A stretch of 64,000 nucleotides of DNA from Typha latifolia. Taxonomy: Eukaryota > Streptophyta > Magnoliopsida > Poales > Typhaceae. This document shows positions 47,250-59,313 of this stretch, piece by piece. Within the stretch, counting starts at the first letter, position 1; each line of letters begins with the position of its first letter. Position numbers and translations under genes: made by a program. The stretch is taken from positions 6,403,808 to 6,467,807 of the forward strand of contig CM034110.1 in the NCBI GenBank assembly GCA_019914945.1. The letters are read 5' to 3'. The notes beneath the pieces were generated by a model. That model saw only the letters and a program-made list of their open reading frames with translations. It did no database searches and was not told the DNA's origin.

Positions 47250-50200
47250 ATGAGCGCCAACCGTTCGACGGAACTCCCCACAGAGATGAGGACGAGAGAT
47301 GGCCGTATGTTGCCCTCAGATGCGATCACGACCGTCCTTTCTGTGGATCTCCTGATCCAGATCCTGGACCGGATCCGGGACCCGCGGGACCGGAAGTCGT
47401 GGCGGCTCGTGAGCCGCGGGTTCCTCCGCGCCGAGTCGCTCCACCGGCGCGAGCTGCGGCCGCTGCGCAGGGAGACGCTGCCGGCTTTGCTGCGCCGCTA
47501 CGTCGCGCTAGAGCGGCTGGATCTGTCGGCCTGCCCGTCGATCGACGATGCGTGTCTCGCCGCCGTGGCGGCGGCGGCGGAAGGGTTGAAAGTTGTGTGC
47601 TTGGCACGTGCGAACAGGCTGGGGTGGAGGGGCCTGGAGGCGCTGGTGGCGGCGTGCCCGAGGCTGGACACGGTGGATTTGTCGCATTCTGTCGGGGTCG
47701 GGGACCGGGAGGCGGCGGCGCTGGCAGAGGCGAAGGGGTTGAGGGAGATAAGGCTGGATAAGTGCCTCGCGATCACCGACGTAGGGCTAGCTAAGGTGGC
47801 TGTCGGGTGCCCGGGACTTGAAAGGCTCGGGATCAAATGGTGTCTCGAGATCTCGGATATCGGCATCGAGCTCCTCGCTAAGAAGTGCCCGGAGATCAAG
47901 TTTCTGGATATCTCCTACCTCAAGGTGGGCTCACTGATTCTTTTCCTGACATAGGATTTCTCTTAGTAGGTCGTTTAAATTATACTATTAGTGGAAAGAT
48001 CGCATCTTGGGGAGATAAGACTTAACAAGTCTCATTAAGTGTGGTATGTTATTGTTTAAGTGGAAAAGTCGCATCTTTGGGTCATTTAGATGCCTTAATT
48101 GTGTTTTTAGCTGTCGCTAGTAAATGTTAATCCGATCTAATTCTATCCTCAAGATTGGTGTTTTGTTCTTATTCTTTACATGGCTTGTAAATACTTGGTC
48201 TGTCTTCGTTCTGTGTAACTTTAGATTCATAGTCTGACAGCTAAATTTTGCTTTACAGGAAATTATGTCTCTAATGTGAATATCTGTTCTGAATTTTGGC
48301 TGGTAATTTGATCTAGTTGTGTCCATTTCATGGATTTGGATATTTTTCCTTTAATATTTTCATAGTTCGTGAACATGGTTTAATCTGTTTACTTGTTTAG
48401 CTTCACATTTATGGTTTTAGATTCTGATGATTTAATTTGCTTTAAAGGCTCTCTTGTTCTATGTACAATTACCAAATTTCAATATAGATTTCTTTCTTTT
48501 GAAACTTTAATGTTTGGGAAGAAGCTTAAGTGGTTGGATTTTCTATTTCAGGTGACCAATGAATCCCTTCGTTCTATATCCTCTCTTGAGAAACTCGAAG
48601 ATTTGTATATGGTTGGATGCTCTTTTGTAGACGATGAAGGGTTACAATTACTTAGCAATGGGAGCAAATCATTGCAGGTGATTCTCAAGCTTCTTAATTG
48701 TCATTTTTCGTTTTGTTTTTGTTTTGGAATCTGAAATATTAGCCTTTGAATTTTCAAGAAATATATGCTGGAAGTTGCGGTCAGCTGATTACTTGTTCTC
48801 TAGACATGGTCCTTATTCTTTCAAACAGTTCCTGTGCTTCTATGTTGCTGCTTTTCTTCCTTCCAATAGATCTAGTTTTTAAATTTGTTGAAATTACTAT
48901 TCAATATATTTTCATCTATGAAATAGTTTTTATTTTTCTCAGATTGTAGAATGGATTTTTCACTTTTAGCCTAGAAAAAGGATTAGCTTTATTCATATAA
49001 TATATTTGTTCACAGTGCATTGACGTTTCGCGGTGCGACAATGTCAGCTCACGAGGCTTAACATCACTGGTTGAAGGAAACCAATGCCTGCAGAAAATTA
49101 ATGCTGGCGACTGCTTTCCTGTAAGTTTATATTCTTAGATCATTATTCTTCTCTTGTCATTTTCCCCTATGGTTTTTGAATTTACTGAAGAATTGGGATA
49201 TATTAGGATCTGGAATCAAGTTTCCTGTCCAAATTGAGTTGCGTGAAGAATACATTGACTGTATTGAAACTTGACGGCTTCCAAGTTTCATCTTCAAGCC
49301 TTCGGGTCATCGGTGGCAGTTGCAAAAACTTGGTTGAGATTGGGCTAAGTAAATGCACGGGAGTGACCGATGAAAGTATCTCTGAGCTAGTTGCTATCTG
49401 TGTTGATCTCAGAACAGTTGATCTCACGTGCTGCCATCATCTCACTGACAATGCCCTTTATTCAATTGCTGATAATTGTAAGAGGGTTGAAAGTCTCCTG
49501 CTAGAGTCTTGCTCTTTAATAACTGAAAAAGGCCTTGAGAGGATTGCAACTTGCTGTTCCAATCTCAAGGAGATAGATCTCACTGATTGTGGTGTCAATG
49601 ACACAGGTTTTAAATTTTATTTGTAAAATAGTTCACTGATCTCCATTCTCCTAGTTACACTTTGTTTACATGAGATGCTTTATTTTGCAGCATTGAAGTT
49701 CTTGTCTGCATGTTCTGAACTCACGACATTGAAATTAGGCCTTTGCTCAGACATTTCAGACAACGGCCTTGCTCATATTGGATCCAATTGCGGAGAGCTC
49801 CTAGAACTTGATCTTTACCGGTAACTAGAATAAAAATTCATGATCATCTTTTCTTTTCTCTAATAGGTTTGCCTTTTCTTATTGTAATAGCAAATCATGG
49901 GTTCTTTTGTTTCCACAGCTGTGGCAGAGTTACTGACGAAGGGCTGGCTGCTATAGCAAGCGGCTGCAAGAGGCTGAGGAGGTTAAATCTGTGTTATTGC
50001 ACTCAGATCACGGACAATGGCTTAAATAATCTTAGCTGTTTAGAAGAGCTATCAGACATTGAGTTAAGGGGTTTAGCCCGTATTACGAGTTCTGGTATAA
50101 CTGCAGTAGCCATTGGTTGCAAAAGTTTGGTGGAATTGGACTTGAAGCGCTGTTATTCTGTGGATGATGCAGGCTTATGGGCTCTTGCGCGATATGCTCT

Positions 50201-50562
50201 AAATCTTAGACAGGTAAAAATTCTAACATCTCCATTACTGCTTTTCAATTAAAAGGAAGATGGAAATCATACTTCATTTCCTCTTTTTGTAGCTTACTAT
50301 ATCGTACTGCCCTGTTACTGGTTTGGGCCTGTGCAATCTGCTCGGGAGTCTGCGGTGCCTTCAGGATGTGAAGCTTGTGCATCTTTCCTGGGTGTCAATT
50401 GAGGGGTTTGAGCTTGCACTAAGAGCTTCTTGTGGTAAGCTGAAGAAGCTGAAGCTGCTTAGTGGATTGAGGGATGTTCTTTCCTCAGAGTTACTCCAGA
50501 TGTTGCAGACTCACGGTTGCAGAATTAGGTGGGTCAACAAGCCTTTAGTTTTCAAGGGCTAA
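47250..50562 (+). CDS. FBL3: F-box/LRR-repeat protein 3-like (FBL3/RAE1)
   Basis: Substrate receptor of an SCF ubiquitin ligase. Seven exons, all in phase: 47250-47924, 48552-48677, 49016-49120, 49207-49606, 49691-49820, 49919-50213, 50293-50562, giving 666 aa (Arabidopsis FBL3, also called RAE1, is about the same length). An N-terminal F-box (about residues 27-62, VDLLIQILDRIRDPRDRKSW) is followed by many cysteine-containing leucine-rich repeats, e.g. LKEIDLTDCGVNDTALKFL, LRRLNLCYCTQITDNGL and LVELDLKRCYSVDDAGLWAL. The C-terminus is GCRIRWVNKPLVFKG. In Arabidopsis RAE1 promotes degradation of the aluminium-response factor STOP1; orthology is inferred, not proven. ATG 47250 has C at -3; the next in-frame ATG at 47286 has G at -3 and is an alternative start. 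Exon 1 is very GC-rich and the later exons are AT-rich, a monocot-type gradient. Confidence 0.95.
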
Positions 50563-52612
50563 GTTTAGAACCTCGCCCCATTTGGCATACGCACCGAAAA
50601 CCAGATCTGTAAAAATGTAGTCAAAGTGTTTGCCTGGGTTTCCCGGTTTGTTAGATTTATAATATTCAGACAATCTGCAGCCAGTAAATCTCTCAGGGAT
50701 GTTGCTGTGCTTGATCTTGAGGACCTGCTTTTCTTGTTGCTTGTTATCGCACTCGTGATTATGTTCTTGTGAAATCTCATATGAAGTGCATGTTTAATAT
50801 GCCCAATGCCTATGTTCTTATAATGTACAGATCAGGACTTCTTATTAACTTCATGTTTGAATGCTAAGGTCTCATACAAAGGTCATGTTTGGCATGCAAC
50901 TACTCATATCTAGTTGTCTCCAAGTAGCTCAATTGATTTTGTGATTGTTTGTAAGGTTGTTTTTACTCATCATGGATCTAAGTAAAACTATATTCAACTT
51001 TTAGCTTCAGTTCATCTAAAGTAAAACTATACCAATGGCAGGTACAAGCCAGTGCCAATAAATTGTCCAAGATCATTACACCTAACAAGGAATATTTCAA
51101 ATTTATTATGGTGGCATATCGGCATTAAGCTTCGCTGTGCATTCAATTGACCTTTGAATGCAGACGGTGACTGGTTATAAATGAATGAAGGTTTCTGTGG
51201 ACAATTATTATGCTTAATATTGCATCTCAACTTTGTAGCCCAATAACTGGTCATTGATTTGATTACTCTTAACGCAACGTCTGTATAGTTTAAATTTATT
51301 GTAGTCTTTTTCGAGAGAGTTCATTCAGTTATTTAAGTTATATATTAGAAAACATTAGCTTCTTTTATTTATTTTATAATTAGTCTACAAAGTTATAATC
51401 TATAAAGTATAAAGAGAAAAACGGCGAAACTATATATTCCCACATGGTTCTATCGAAATTTATTTCAAATCTCTATAATTTTATTTTTATATAGTTATAT
51501 TTAAATTAACATAATTATTTTTTTTATCAAATTAAATTAATTTACATATCAAAATTAAAAATACTCATTTAATCTAAACACATCAAAAACAATAAAAATA
51601 TAGTTGTTATCTAAAATTTAGTTTATTATATTTTTTCTAAATGAGTTGGAAAACTTTTTTATTTATTTATAACCATGACTCTAGTAGTTATTTTCAAATT
51701 CGACCTATAAATTGATGAAATATAATAAAAATAAAAATAATTTAAATATTAATTTTAAATTTAAATATTATAGGCGAGTAAAATGTAATTTCCCCAAAAC
51801 TTTCTACTGTAATAGAGAGTGACACGTAGCATAGTTTGGCACCGCACTACTTTCACGTTACAAAATGTAACCAAAATATAATTTCTATGCACTTTTTCTC
51901 TCTCATCATCTCGCGCGTGTGCTGGAAGATATTTTTTTTATTTTCTTACGCATCTTTTTCTCGTCGCAATCTTAATTATTTGACGAGAGATTGATTAGAG
52001 CATTACATTGTTAACCCTTCTTCATTAAGCGACAACAAGTCAATTTAGAATATTTTTTTAATTAATATCCCCAAAAGATTATACTCATAATTAAACCATA
52101 AGATGTAAATAGTAGCAAATCGTGACCTGCCAAGTACCCAGCCAACTGCACGAAATTTAAAGTATCACCTCTCCAACCTTTTAACCGCCGTCCTTTTCTG
52201 ATATGTGGAAGTAGTGAACGTTGTTGGACATGCACACGTGGCGACATTCTCGAAGCTTCCGTCCCCTTGGGAGCCGTACCCGGATGGCGGACTCGGATCC
52301 TGGCTCGGTCCGGGTCCGACGGCTGGATCCCTAACCGACTCAGGATCCGCCGCCAACGCGAACTCCTATGCCGATTCGCAGTGTAGGATCCTCTGCAATC
52401 CCGAGTGCATGAGTTCCCTGCCTCGGGATTCTTGTTGGCCAATTGAGAGCCGCCAAGTACTCCGATGTGAACTCCCCACAGCTAACAAAAAAGCAACGCA
52501 AATGGTGGGGAGGATTCAAGAACCCTGGCTCTATATAGGAACAAAAATTCGATGCTAACCACTAACTAACATCTTTGAGCATAGAGAGCAGAGGAAGATC
52601 CAATTTTTGATC
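50563..52612. other. spacer between F-box gene and two-TM protein gene
   Basis: F-box gene 3' flank, then AT-rich sequence to about 52040. About 52200-52480 is GC-rich with overlapping ORFs on both strands, none recognisable, and includes a G-box-like acacgtggc at 52234-52242. This block is more likely the promoter of the downstream gene than coding. Confidence 0.45.
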
Positions 52613-53720
52613 ATGGTAACATCAACGGATACAAGACAGGAGGAGAGGAAGAGAGGAAGGAGGGGGCATGGAGGAGCAAAGATCGAGGTAAAAAGTGGGG
52701 GAGGAGGAATTGGGCTTCTGGTGTTCGGCGGAGCGCTTATAGCTGCGGCGGCCGGAGCGGCCCTTGCGGCCTATCGTGCTCATGCTGATAAGAGAAGACG
52801 GGAAGCGGCGGCGATGAAACCTAAGACTGAAGCTTATTTGGAAGAAGAGGCTCCTGAGAAGAGCAAGGGGCTGCAGTCTATTCTTGAGCTCACTCATAGG
52901 TGATGTTTTTTTTTTCTAAATTCTTTTTAGAGAAGTTTATTAGCTTTCTGTGTGTTCTAAAGACTGTTGGCCATGCTGATGAGTTTAGTGTTCAGGGATG
53001 ATGATCGTTTGACTGATAGCCTAATGGAAGTTAAGGTGATTTTGTTGAAAATTCTATCTATTTGTTTGTTTCATTTGTTTATCTTTTCTATCTCCCTTTA
53101 GATTTTTCTCATGCAAAGCTCATCCTGTTCAGGAGAATCCTGAGATCGATGCTGATAGTGTTTGTGATTATAATGTTCAAGAACTACTATTTACTCAACA
53201 AGAGAAACAGGCTTTGGAGGATTTAGCAGAGGAAGAAGGAGAGGATGAGGAGGAAGAAGAAGAAGAACGAAGCGCATCAAATTTATCCGAAGACGAGGTA
53301 AAAGAATCATCTGAAACAGAAGAAGAGGGTGATGTAGGAGAGGAAGGATCAGATAGCACCGGAGCTTCTTCAATCAAATCGAATTCTGACGCTGTCTGGC
53401 CGGCGGAGGTGATTGAAGCAGAGAAGCAACCATTGCTGATAGAGTCCATAGAGGTGGAGAACAAACTAGAGAACAAACTAAGAATGGAGGAACAATTACA
53501 TGGGATTAAAGAAGATTTGGGGAAAGTGGAGGAAGATGCGGAGGACGCAGTGAGGACGATCATGAAGAAGATTAAGGAGGAAGTAGTGATGGCTTCTGTG
53601 GTCATGAATGATCATCCTAGAGGCACAATTTTGCTGTTCCTTTGGATTTTTATAGCCCTTGTGCTTCTCGTGTTCTTTGGTTGTGTCCACCTTCACCTCT
53701 CTCACCACATCACTCTATAA
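52613..53720 (+). CDS. unrecognised acidic protein with two membrane segments
   Basis: Three exons in phase: 52613-52899, 52996-53035 and 53133-53720, encoding 304 aa ending at TAA. I do not recognise a named family. Visible features are a basic N-terminus (QEERKRGRRGHGGAK); a glycine/alanine-rich hydrophobic segment at about residues 32-57 (GLLVFGGALIAAAAGAALAAY) flanked by Lys/Arg; a long Glu/Ser-rich acidic middle (EEEGEDEEEEEEERS); a helical, probably coiled-coil stretch (LRMEEQLHGIKEDLGKVEED); and a strongly hydrophobic C-terminal segment (TILLFLWIFIALVLLVFFG) followed by a short His-rich tail. The pattern suggests an integral membrane protein whose acidic region lies between two anchors, or an N-terminal signal-anchor plus tail anchor. 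Splice sites and frame continuity make it a real gene. ATG 52613 is the first usable ATG. Confidence 0.8.
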
Positions 53721-56259
53721 TCCTCAACTCTTTGATTGCTTCTTTGGTAACATGTCAAGGCTCACATTTCAGGTGTATCCATCCAATGTACATGCAAATT
53801 TCTGAGTTGACCTTTATGTCATAGAAGCTTTTTTTTTGGCTAAATAAAGTTCAGCTAATCTTACCAAGAGTAGTGTATTTATTCATTTTCTAAATAGAAG
53901 AATCACTTAGATGGTAAATAAAACCAAGAGGATATGTTGTATAGAGTGCAAGCATAACTCAAAACTAGGAGATTTATGTTGTGATAATGTAGAATTGGAT
54001 TGTTTTAGATTTGTTTCTTTGATTGTTCTGGTGTAATTGTTTCCCTCTTCCTTTTGTTTTATTAAAGTGATCAAAGTTGTGAACTTGGTTGGTTTGAATT
54101 GGAGAATTTACTGCCCCAAAAGTTTTTTAACAGCTCTTCATGACTTTCTCATGTATGTGTAACATTACACATTTAAGGAAACTCAATTGGTAACTAGTCT
54201 AGGAATCAACCTGAATCACTTTATTAAATTTTCAGAATAGTTGGCTGGAAGTCACTCTTATTGAGATGATCACTCAAATGAACAATTGCTCAAGAGATGT
54301 CTTACATTACTGGAACCAAGAAGGAGAAAAGTTGCAAAGATAAATGAAAACAAGTAAGTTGTCTGAGAAATTTCAAGCTCAATAATGGTCTACAATTCTG
54401 AATCTTCTTGTGTCTTTCTTTGTCTTCAATGCAGAAAAATATCTGTTTATAGTAGCAGAGAAGGGGAAGGTAAAGCCTCCCTTCCATTCTCAAGCTTACT
54501 AATGAACTTAACCTGTACAAAAATCACATGTATGCCATGAGGTATGTTAAAATTGTGACCTATAAATGTGTTCATATTAATCACTGAAAGGATTAAGAAT
54601 AAAAAAAAAAACTTTTACTGCTTTGATATCTTTATGCTCTGAGGTAACTGTACCTGAAAATAACCAAACAATGATTAGACTAAAGTTAACAAAGATAATT
54701 TTTTCGATTATGCTGAACAGTAGTTGTATTTTGTATGAACATTTGGAATAGCACAACGAAACAACATAGCATTCTAGTTATGGTTCTGCTTTCAGTTTTG
54801 AAGCAGATAAGTAGTTTTCAAATGCACTGGGCCTGATCATTCTAGAACTCACAAACTTCCATGTTGAATAGTCCAGCTTTTGTCGAAAATTCAAGGTCGC
54901 TTAATTTCAAGGAAATTGAAGTCTTCTGACAGTTCTTCTTCCATTCTTCTGATTCTTTTCTCTAGATTTAAATCATATTCATATGGATTACTAATCCGTA
55001 TTATACTGATAAACTACAAGCTAAGAGATGTAATTAGACTCAAGGAAGTCATAATTCTTTCTCCAGGTCTGCAAGTTCTGCAATTATATTCTGTTAAAAC
55101 TGATCAAAATTTTTTTTTCTGAAACATAACAATACTGTGTTCAGACTGAATAATCCTCATAGTACAAAGAATAATCTTAAAAGTCAGCATAATAGTCATA
55201 TTGGAACTTTGGAAATAATAGTTATAATTCAATCTATTAAGACATAATTAGCAGCTGTTTAAGGTAGATCATCGATAACAAGAAAGGCAATTAATACAAG
55301 AGAACAACCAAATCTGACAAAATTATTCAGAACTTTTCATGATCACCATAATCCTAACCTTTTTCTGAACAATGTGCATTCATCAACTAGAGCACAAGAA
55401 GAAAATGCTCCGAAGAAATTGATATTTTTTTATAATCAGTTGTAAGCTTGACATCAATCATCTAAAATACAAAAACCATTTCCGGGCAACAAATTTAGGT
55501 TTGTCATAAGGTTAAATTGACCAATAGAACAATTTTTCAGTTGTAATTTAGTTTTACACTACTCGCAGGCGAAACCTCTAATCTTTCGTAAATTTGAGAA
55601 GATTGTTCCTAAAATGTAAATCTGTACCTCTTAGGTACAAGGAGCAAGTCTTGTTGTCACACTATATGAGGCTATTATATAGTTATCAACTTTAATTTTT
55701 TGATCAAACATTTTCACTGCGAATAATGGCCCAGCATTAGGGGGTGTAACGGGATCCAAATTATTTATTATTGAATCCTCATCAAATTCGATTAACTTAT
55801 ATTTGGATCTTAATTTTTTGATCAATTTAATAAATGAGTCGAAATTGGGTAGAGTATTGTCGAATGTGATGGATTTCTAAGTCTCTAGCTTTTAGATAAG
55901 ACCGCAGAAGTCTGTACGACACAATCGCTTTGATTTCACATTTTTCGAACATATTATACATTATCCTCCCAAAACTATAGACTATAAATTTTCATAATTC
56001 GAGGATGGGGCTAACTCTTACTCGTGCTTAATCCCGACTTTGATTGTATCAAAACTAAAATGCACCTTTTTTTTAATGAATAATTTGGTTCTCAAAAAAC
56101 AAGAATAAAAAAAAGGAAAAGAAAAGGATATCCTCACGAGTTTAGCCACGTGTACATCACGTGGCGAAAAAAATTGTGATGATAGAAAAACCAAAGCAGA
56201 GAAAAAAAAAAAGAAGCCAAAACAATCGCCTTTTTCTTCTCGACGCAACGCCTGCGGCC
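53721..56259. other. spacer, no gene
   Basis: About 2.5 kb, AT-rich, with short random ORFs only. The last 150 bases before 56260 have gccacgtgtacatcacgtggc (about 56144-56165), two CACGTG/ACGTG cores arranged as an inverted repeat close to the RS-protein gene start, and are probably its promoter or leader. Confidence 0.5.
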
Positions 56260-58058
56260 ATGGTCGCCTCGTCGTCTTCTTCCTCTTCTTCGTCCTCGTA
56301 TTCCTCATCCCCTTCCTCCTCCGGAGAATCCTCCCCCTCTCGTCGCGATCGCCGCCACCGCCGCCGACGCGGCCGCCGTGGGGAAAAGGACGCCCTCAAG
56401 CCCCGCAGGGACCACCGGTCGGACAAGAGGCGGAAGAGGAGGCGTCGATCTTCCCGGGATTCCTCTCCTTCAGTCAGCGATAGCTACAGGCGAGCTTGGT
56501 TCTTGGATTTAACCCATCTCTTTCTTCATAGTTAGGGTTCGGATTTCGATTTTAATTGCGCTTAACCTAAAGAATTTTTTCTCTCCTTTTTTTGTTTTAG
56601 CGGAATTTTCTATTGTCTTTGGGGGATAAGAAATAACAAATTTGAGTTGTTTCGATGGCAAAGTCTGATCTTTAGAGACAATATTAGGGTTTTTGTCATC
56701 TTTTGCAAGTCTTTATATCTTCTTTTCATTATCGTAATTAAATGAATCTTGATCTGAACTTATTCTGAATTCGAATTTTGTTTTGGTTGTTTTCTTCATT
56801 GTGTTTAATATCTCTACATTCTTTTTATTGTGACGCAGCAGTGAGAATTCTTCTGACAGTGAAAGAGAGGCGCATAGCAGGCCAAGGAAACGGAAACAGA
56901 ATGAAAAATCAAAGAAGGTATTACTTCATTTGATGCAGTTATGTCTGAAAGATGTATGAGAGTACGTAATTTGCTGCCTTCTCTTTTCTTCATTAAATTT
57001 AGGTTGAGAGAGATCGAAGCAGAAGTCATCGGAGCAAACAGCACAAACCAAAGGATAAGGAGGTATGGCGTTATATAATTCAAGTACTAAGTAATTTAGT
57101 TTACCTAATTGGCTAATAGTTCAGTTAGTGTGCTTGGTCGATGATAAATTTTAGCAATAATGTTGGAATCAGTAGGAAAAAAAACTTTTGCATATTGATC
57201 GCTGTCTATACCCTGGCCTGCTATGTTTTTAGGGTGCTTTAGATCAGCTGAACTTATAGCAGAGTGACATGATCTTGATCACCTTTTTGATTTCAGCATC
57301 CTTAAATCTGTGGTAATGCTGAACTTGCTGTATACCCTTTCTGTGGATCACTTATTGGCCTAACATGGCACCAGTCCTTTTGTGCATTTAATATTCCTGT
57401 TGATTGAACTATCCAACTCCTGATCAAATTTCTGGACCATTATTTTGGATGAATAAGTCAATTTTTTTGTCAGTAATAGGGGAGCTTAGCCTCATGATTA
57501 GGATATCCTAGGTTTATAATTCTTATATAGAGGGTCCTTATACTACTTGCTGCCTGTTTCTGGGTTGGCTCTTTGAAATTGGAGCTGTGGTCTGCAAACG
57601 GGTAACTGTATTGTGGATTGGCTTGTTCTGGATGTTCATGTTGGCTTGGTGATTTTTGGCTACGGGAGCTTTATATAGAAGCAGCAGTCTGAGCGGCGCA
57701 GCAGTCCTGTACAGCTTTCCAAGGTAAGCAGAAGCTATTGGGTGCTATTTATCATCAGCTTATTATTATTATTATTTTTTTTTTTCTTTTTACATTTCTG
57801 TTTTCTTAAGTATCTCTTTTCTCAGTTCCTTGGACGTGAGAAAGAGGATGGTGTGCGGCGAAGTGCAGTTTCTGGGAAAAAGGTGAGCATTTATCCCTTT
57901 TTAAGTTGCCAAAAATGCATTTAAGTATTTAACATCATCTGTGATTGGCTTCTGTTTTTCTCTAGATCCTACTCAAGCTTGACAAATCGAAGGAAGACAA
58001 ACTGGCAGAAAACAACCGCAATGAATTGCTGAAATTTCTTAATGCTAGTTATGACTGA
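56260..58058 (+). CDS. small arginine/serine-rich nuclear protein
   Basis: Six exons reconstruct a 187-aa protein: 56260-56489, 56839-56917, 57003-57062, 57679-57723, 57826-57882 and 57966-58058. It starts with a serine run (MVASSSSSSSSSSYSSS), then basic RD/RS text (RRDRRHRRRRGRRG, HRSDKRRKRRRRSSRD), further RS/RK segments and a conserved-looking tail FLGREKEDGVRR, then ILLKLDKSKEDK and ELLKFLNASYD. This composition is typical of nuclear speckle or splicing-associated proteins; a specific function is not claimed. Exon 1 ends TAC AG with gcgagc following, so intron 1 appears to use a GC-AG rather than GT-AG pair. A weak GT donor further on (GCTTG|GTTCTT) also keeps phase. The acceptor of exon 2 is a CAGCAG tandem (56838 or 56841), allowing a one-residue difference. 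Other junctions are GT-AG and in phase. Confidence 0.8.
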
Positions 58059-59313
58059 TCACGTTGAGTGGAGACTGGTACCAGAGGAAATGTTTAAAGA
58101 CATGGTCAAAGATGGGATGGTCGATAAGTATGATTCTTTGTAACTGTGGACCTAAAAAGAGTGTATTCTAGTTTCTTTTACTTGTGTTCGTTTCCTTGAG
58201 TAGTGGATGGTCATCTACCATGCAGGTCCTCTTTTCTTGTGAACTGTGATAATATAGTTATTCCATGTCATGGATGTTCGTTTTCTTTGTACGATAGTCT
58301 TTCCTATAGAATTCAATTTTTTTATCACACAGTCTTTTTTCCTAATCAGAGTTCATCTTTTATGAAATTTGAAAAATAACGCATGATCTCACAGAGTAAT
58401 AGTGGACAATGAAGGATATCATGTTTTTTCTTTAATTTACATAAAATTATCAAAGTTATTAATGTATCAATGTGAGAGGATACTTGTATGTGTTACTGCA
58501 AGAGAGATGTTCAAATGATTTATTCTGAGTCTCTGACATGCTTCCCTTGGTTTTAGTATGTGCTACTTAGCTGGCACAGTTATTTGCTTTACTTTTTTGA
58601 GGAATAGAATGCAATATTTTCAGTTGTGGTATCTCAAAATGGTGTAATGGTAAACCTTTCCTTTTGTATATTAAGGTCAAATGATTCTATCTGTTTTGCT
58701 ATTTGTATCCATGTAGACGATATATTTTCCTGGCATCATGGCTTTTAACTTTTAGCTGAACCAAAATAGTTGGAAGTAAAAGACTTTGAGGTTGGCATAT
58801 TTGATGTTGTTTTTTGTTTATATATTTGTTATATCTATTGGAAAGTTTATCTAATTATCTACAAATTTATCTTCAATAAGTATCTTTAAATTTGATATGT
58901 AGATTAGTCAAACACGCTGAAAAAAATAATAATTTCAGTTTAAATATAACTATTAAGAGTTGTAAAATGATACAAATGAAATTGTAGGAGGATGAAGTAA
59001 ATTTAGACTTAACAAAAAAAAAATTCTAAAGATTATGATTAGTAGCATTTCCATCACAAACCAAGAAGCCATCCTTTCCAATATTTAAGCTTGAAGGTAG
59101 AACTGTATATACTTGCACACCAACCACAAGCAACAATAGGCAAAATAAACTGCACCTACCATTCACATGCTAGAGTTGGAAGAATCTATATAGTACAATG
59201 AGTTACAAGAGAAATTAGTCAGCACTCCAGGGAAATTGACATCCTCCATGAGAGAGCTCTGTCCTATAGGCAAAACTTGGATCCTATCTTTAATGTAAGG
59301 CCATTCGCAGAAA
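58059..59313. other. convergent spacer between RS-protein gene and PHS1
   Basis: The two genes face each other. The region holds both 3' flanks, is AT-rich and has no supported ORF or repeat. Confidence 0.55.

Noticed and set aside
52062..52558. ORFs of 117-126 aa on both strands in a GC-rich block upstream of the two-TM protein
   Set aside because: Mutually overlapping, no conserved features, better explained as promoter sequence.
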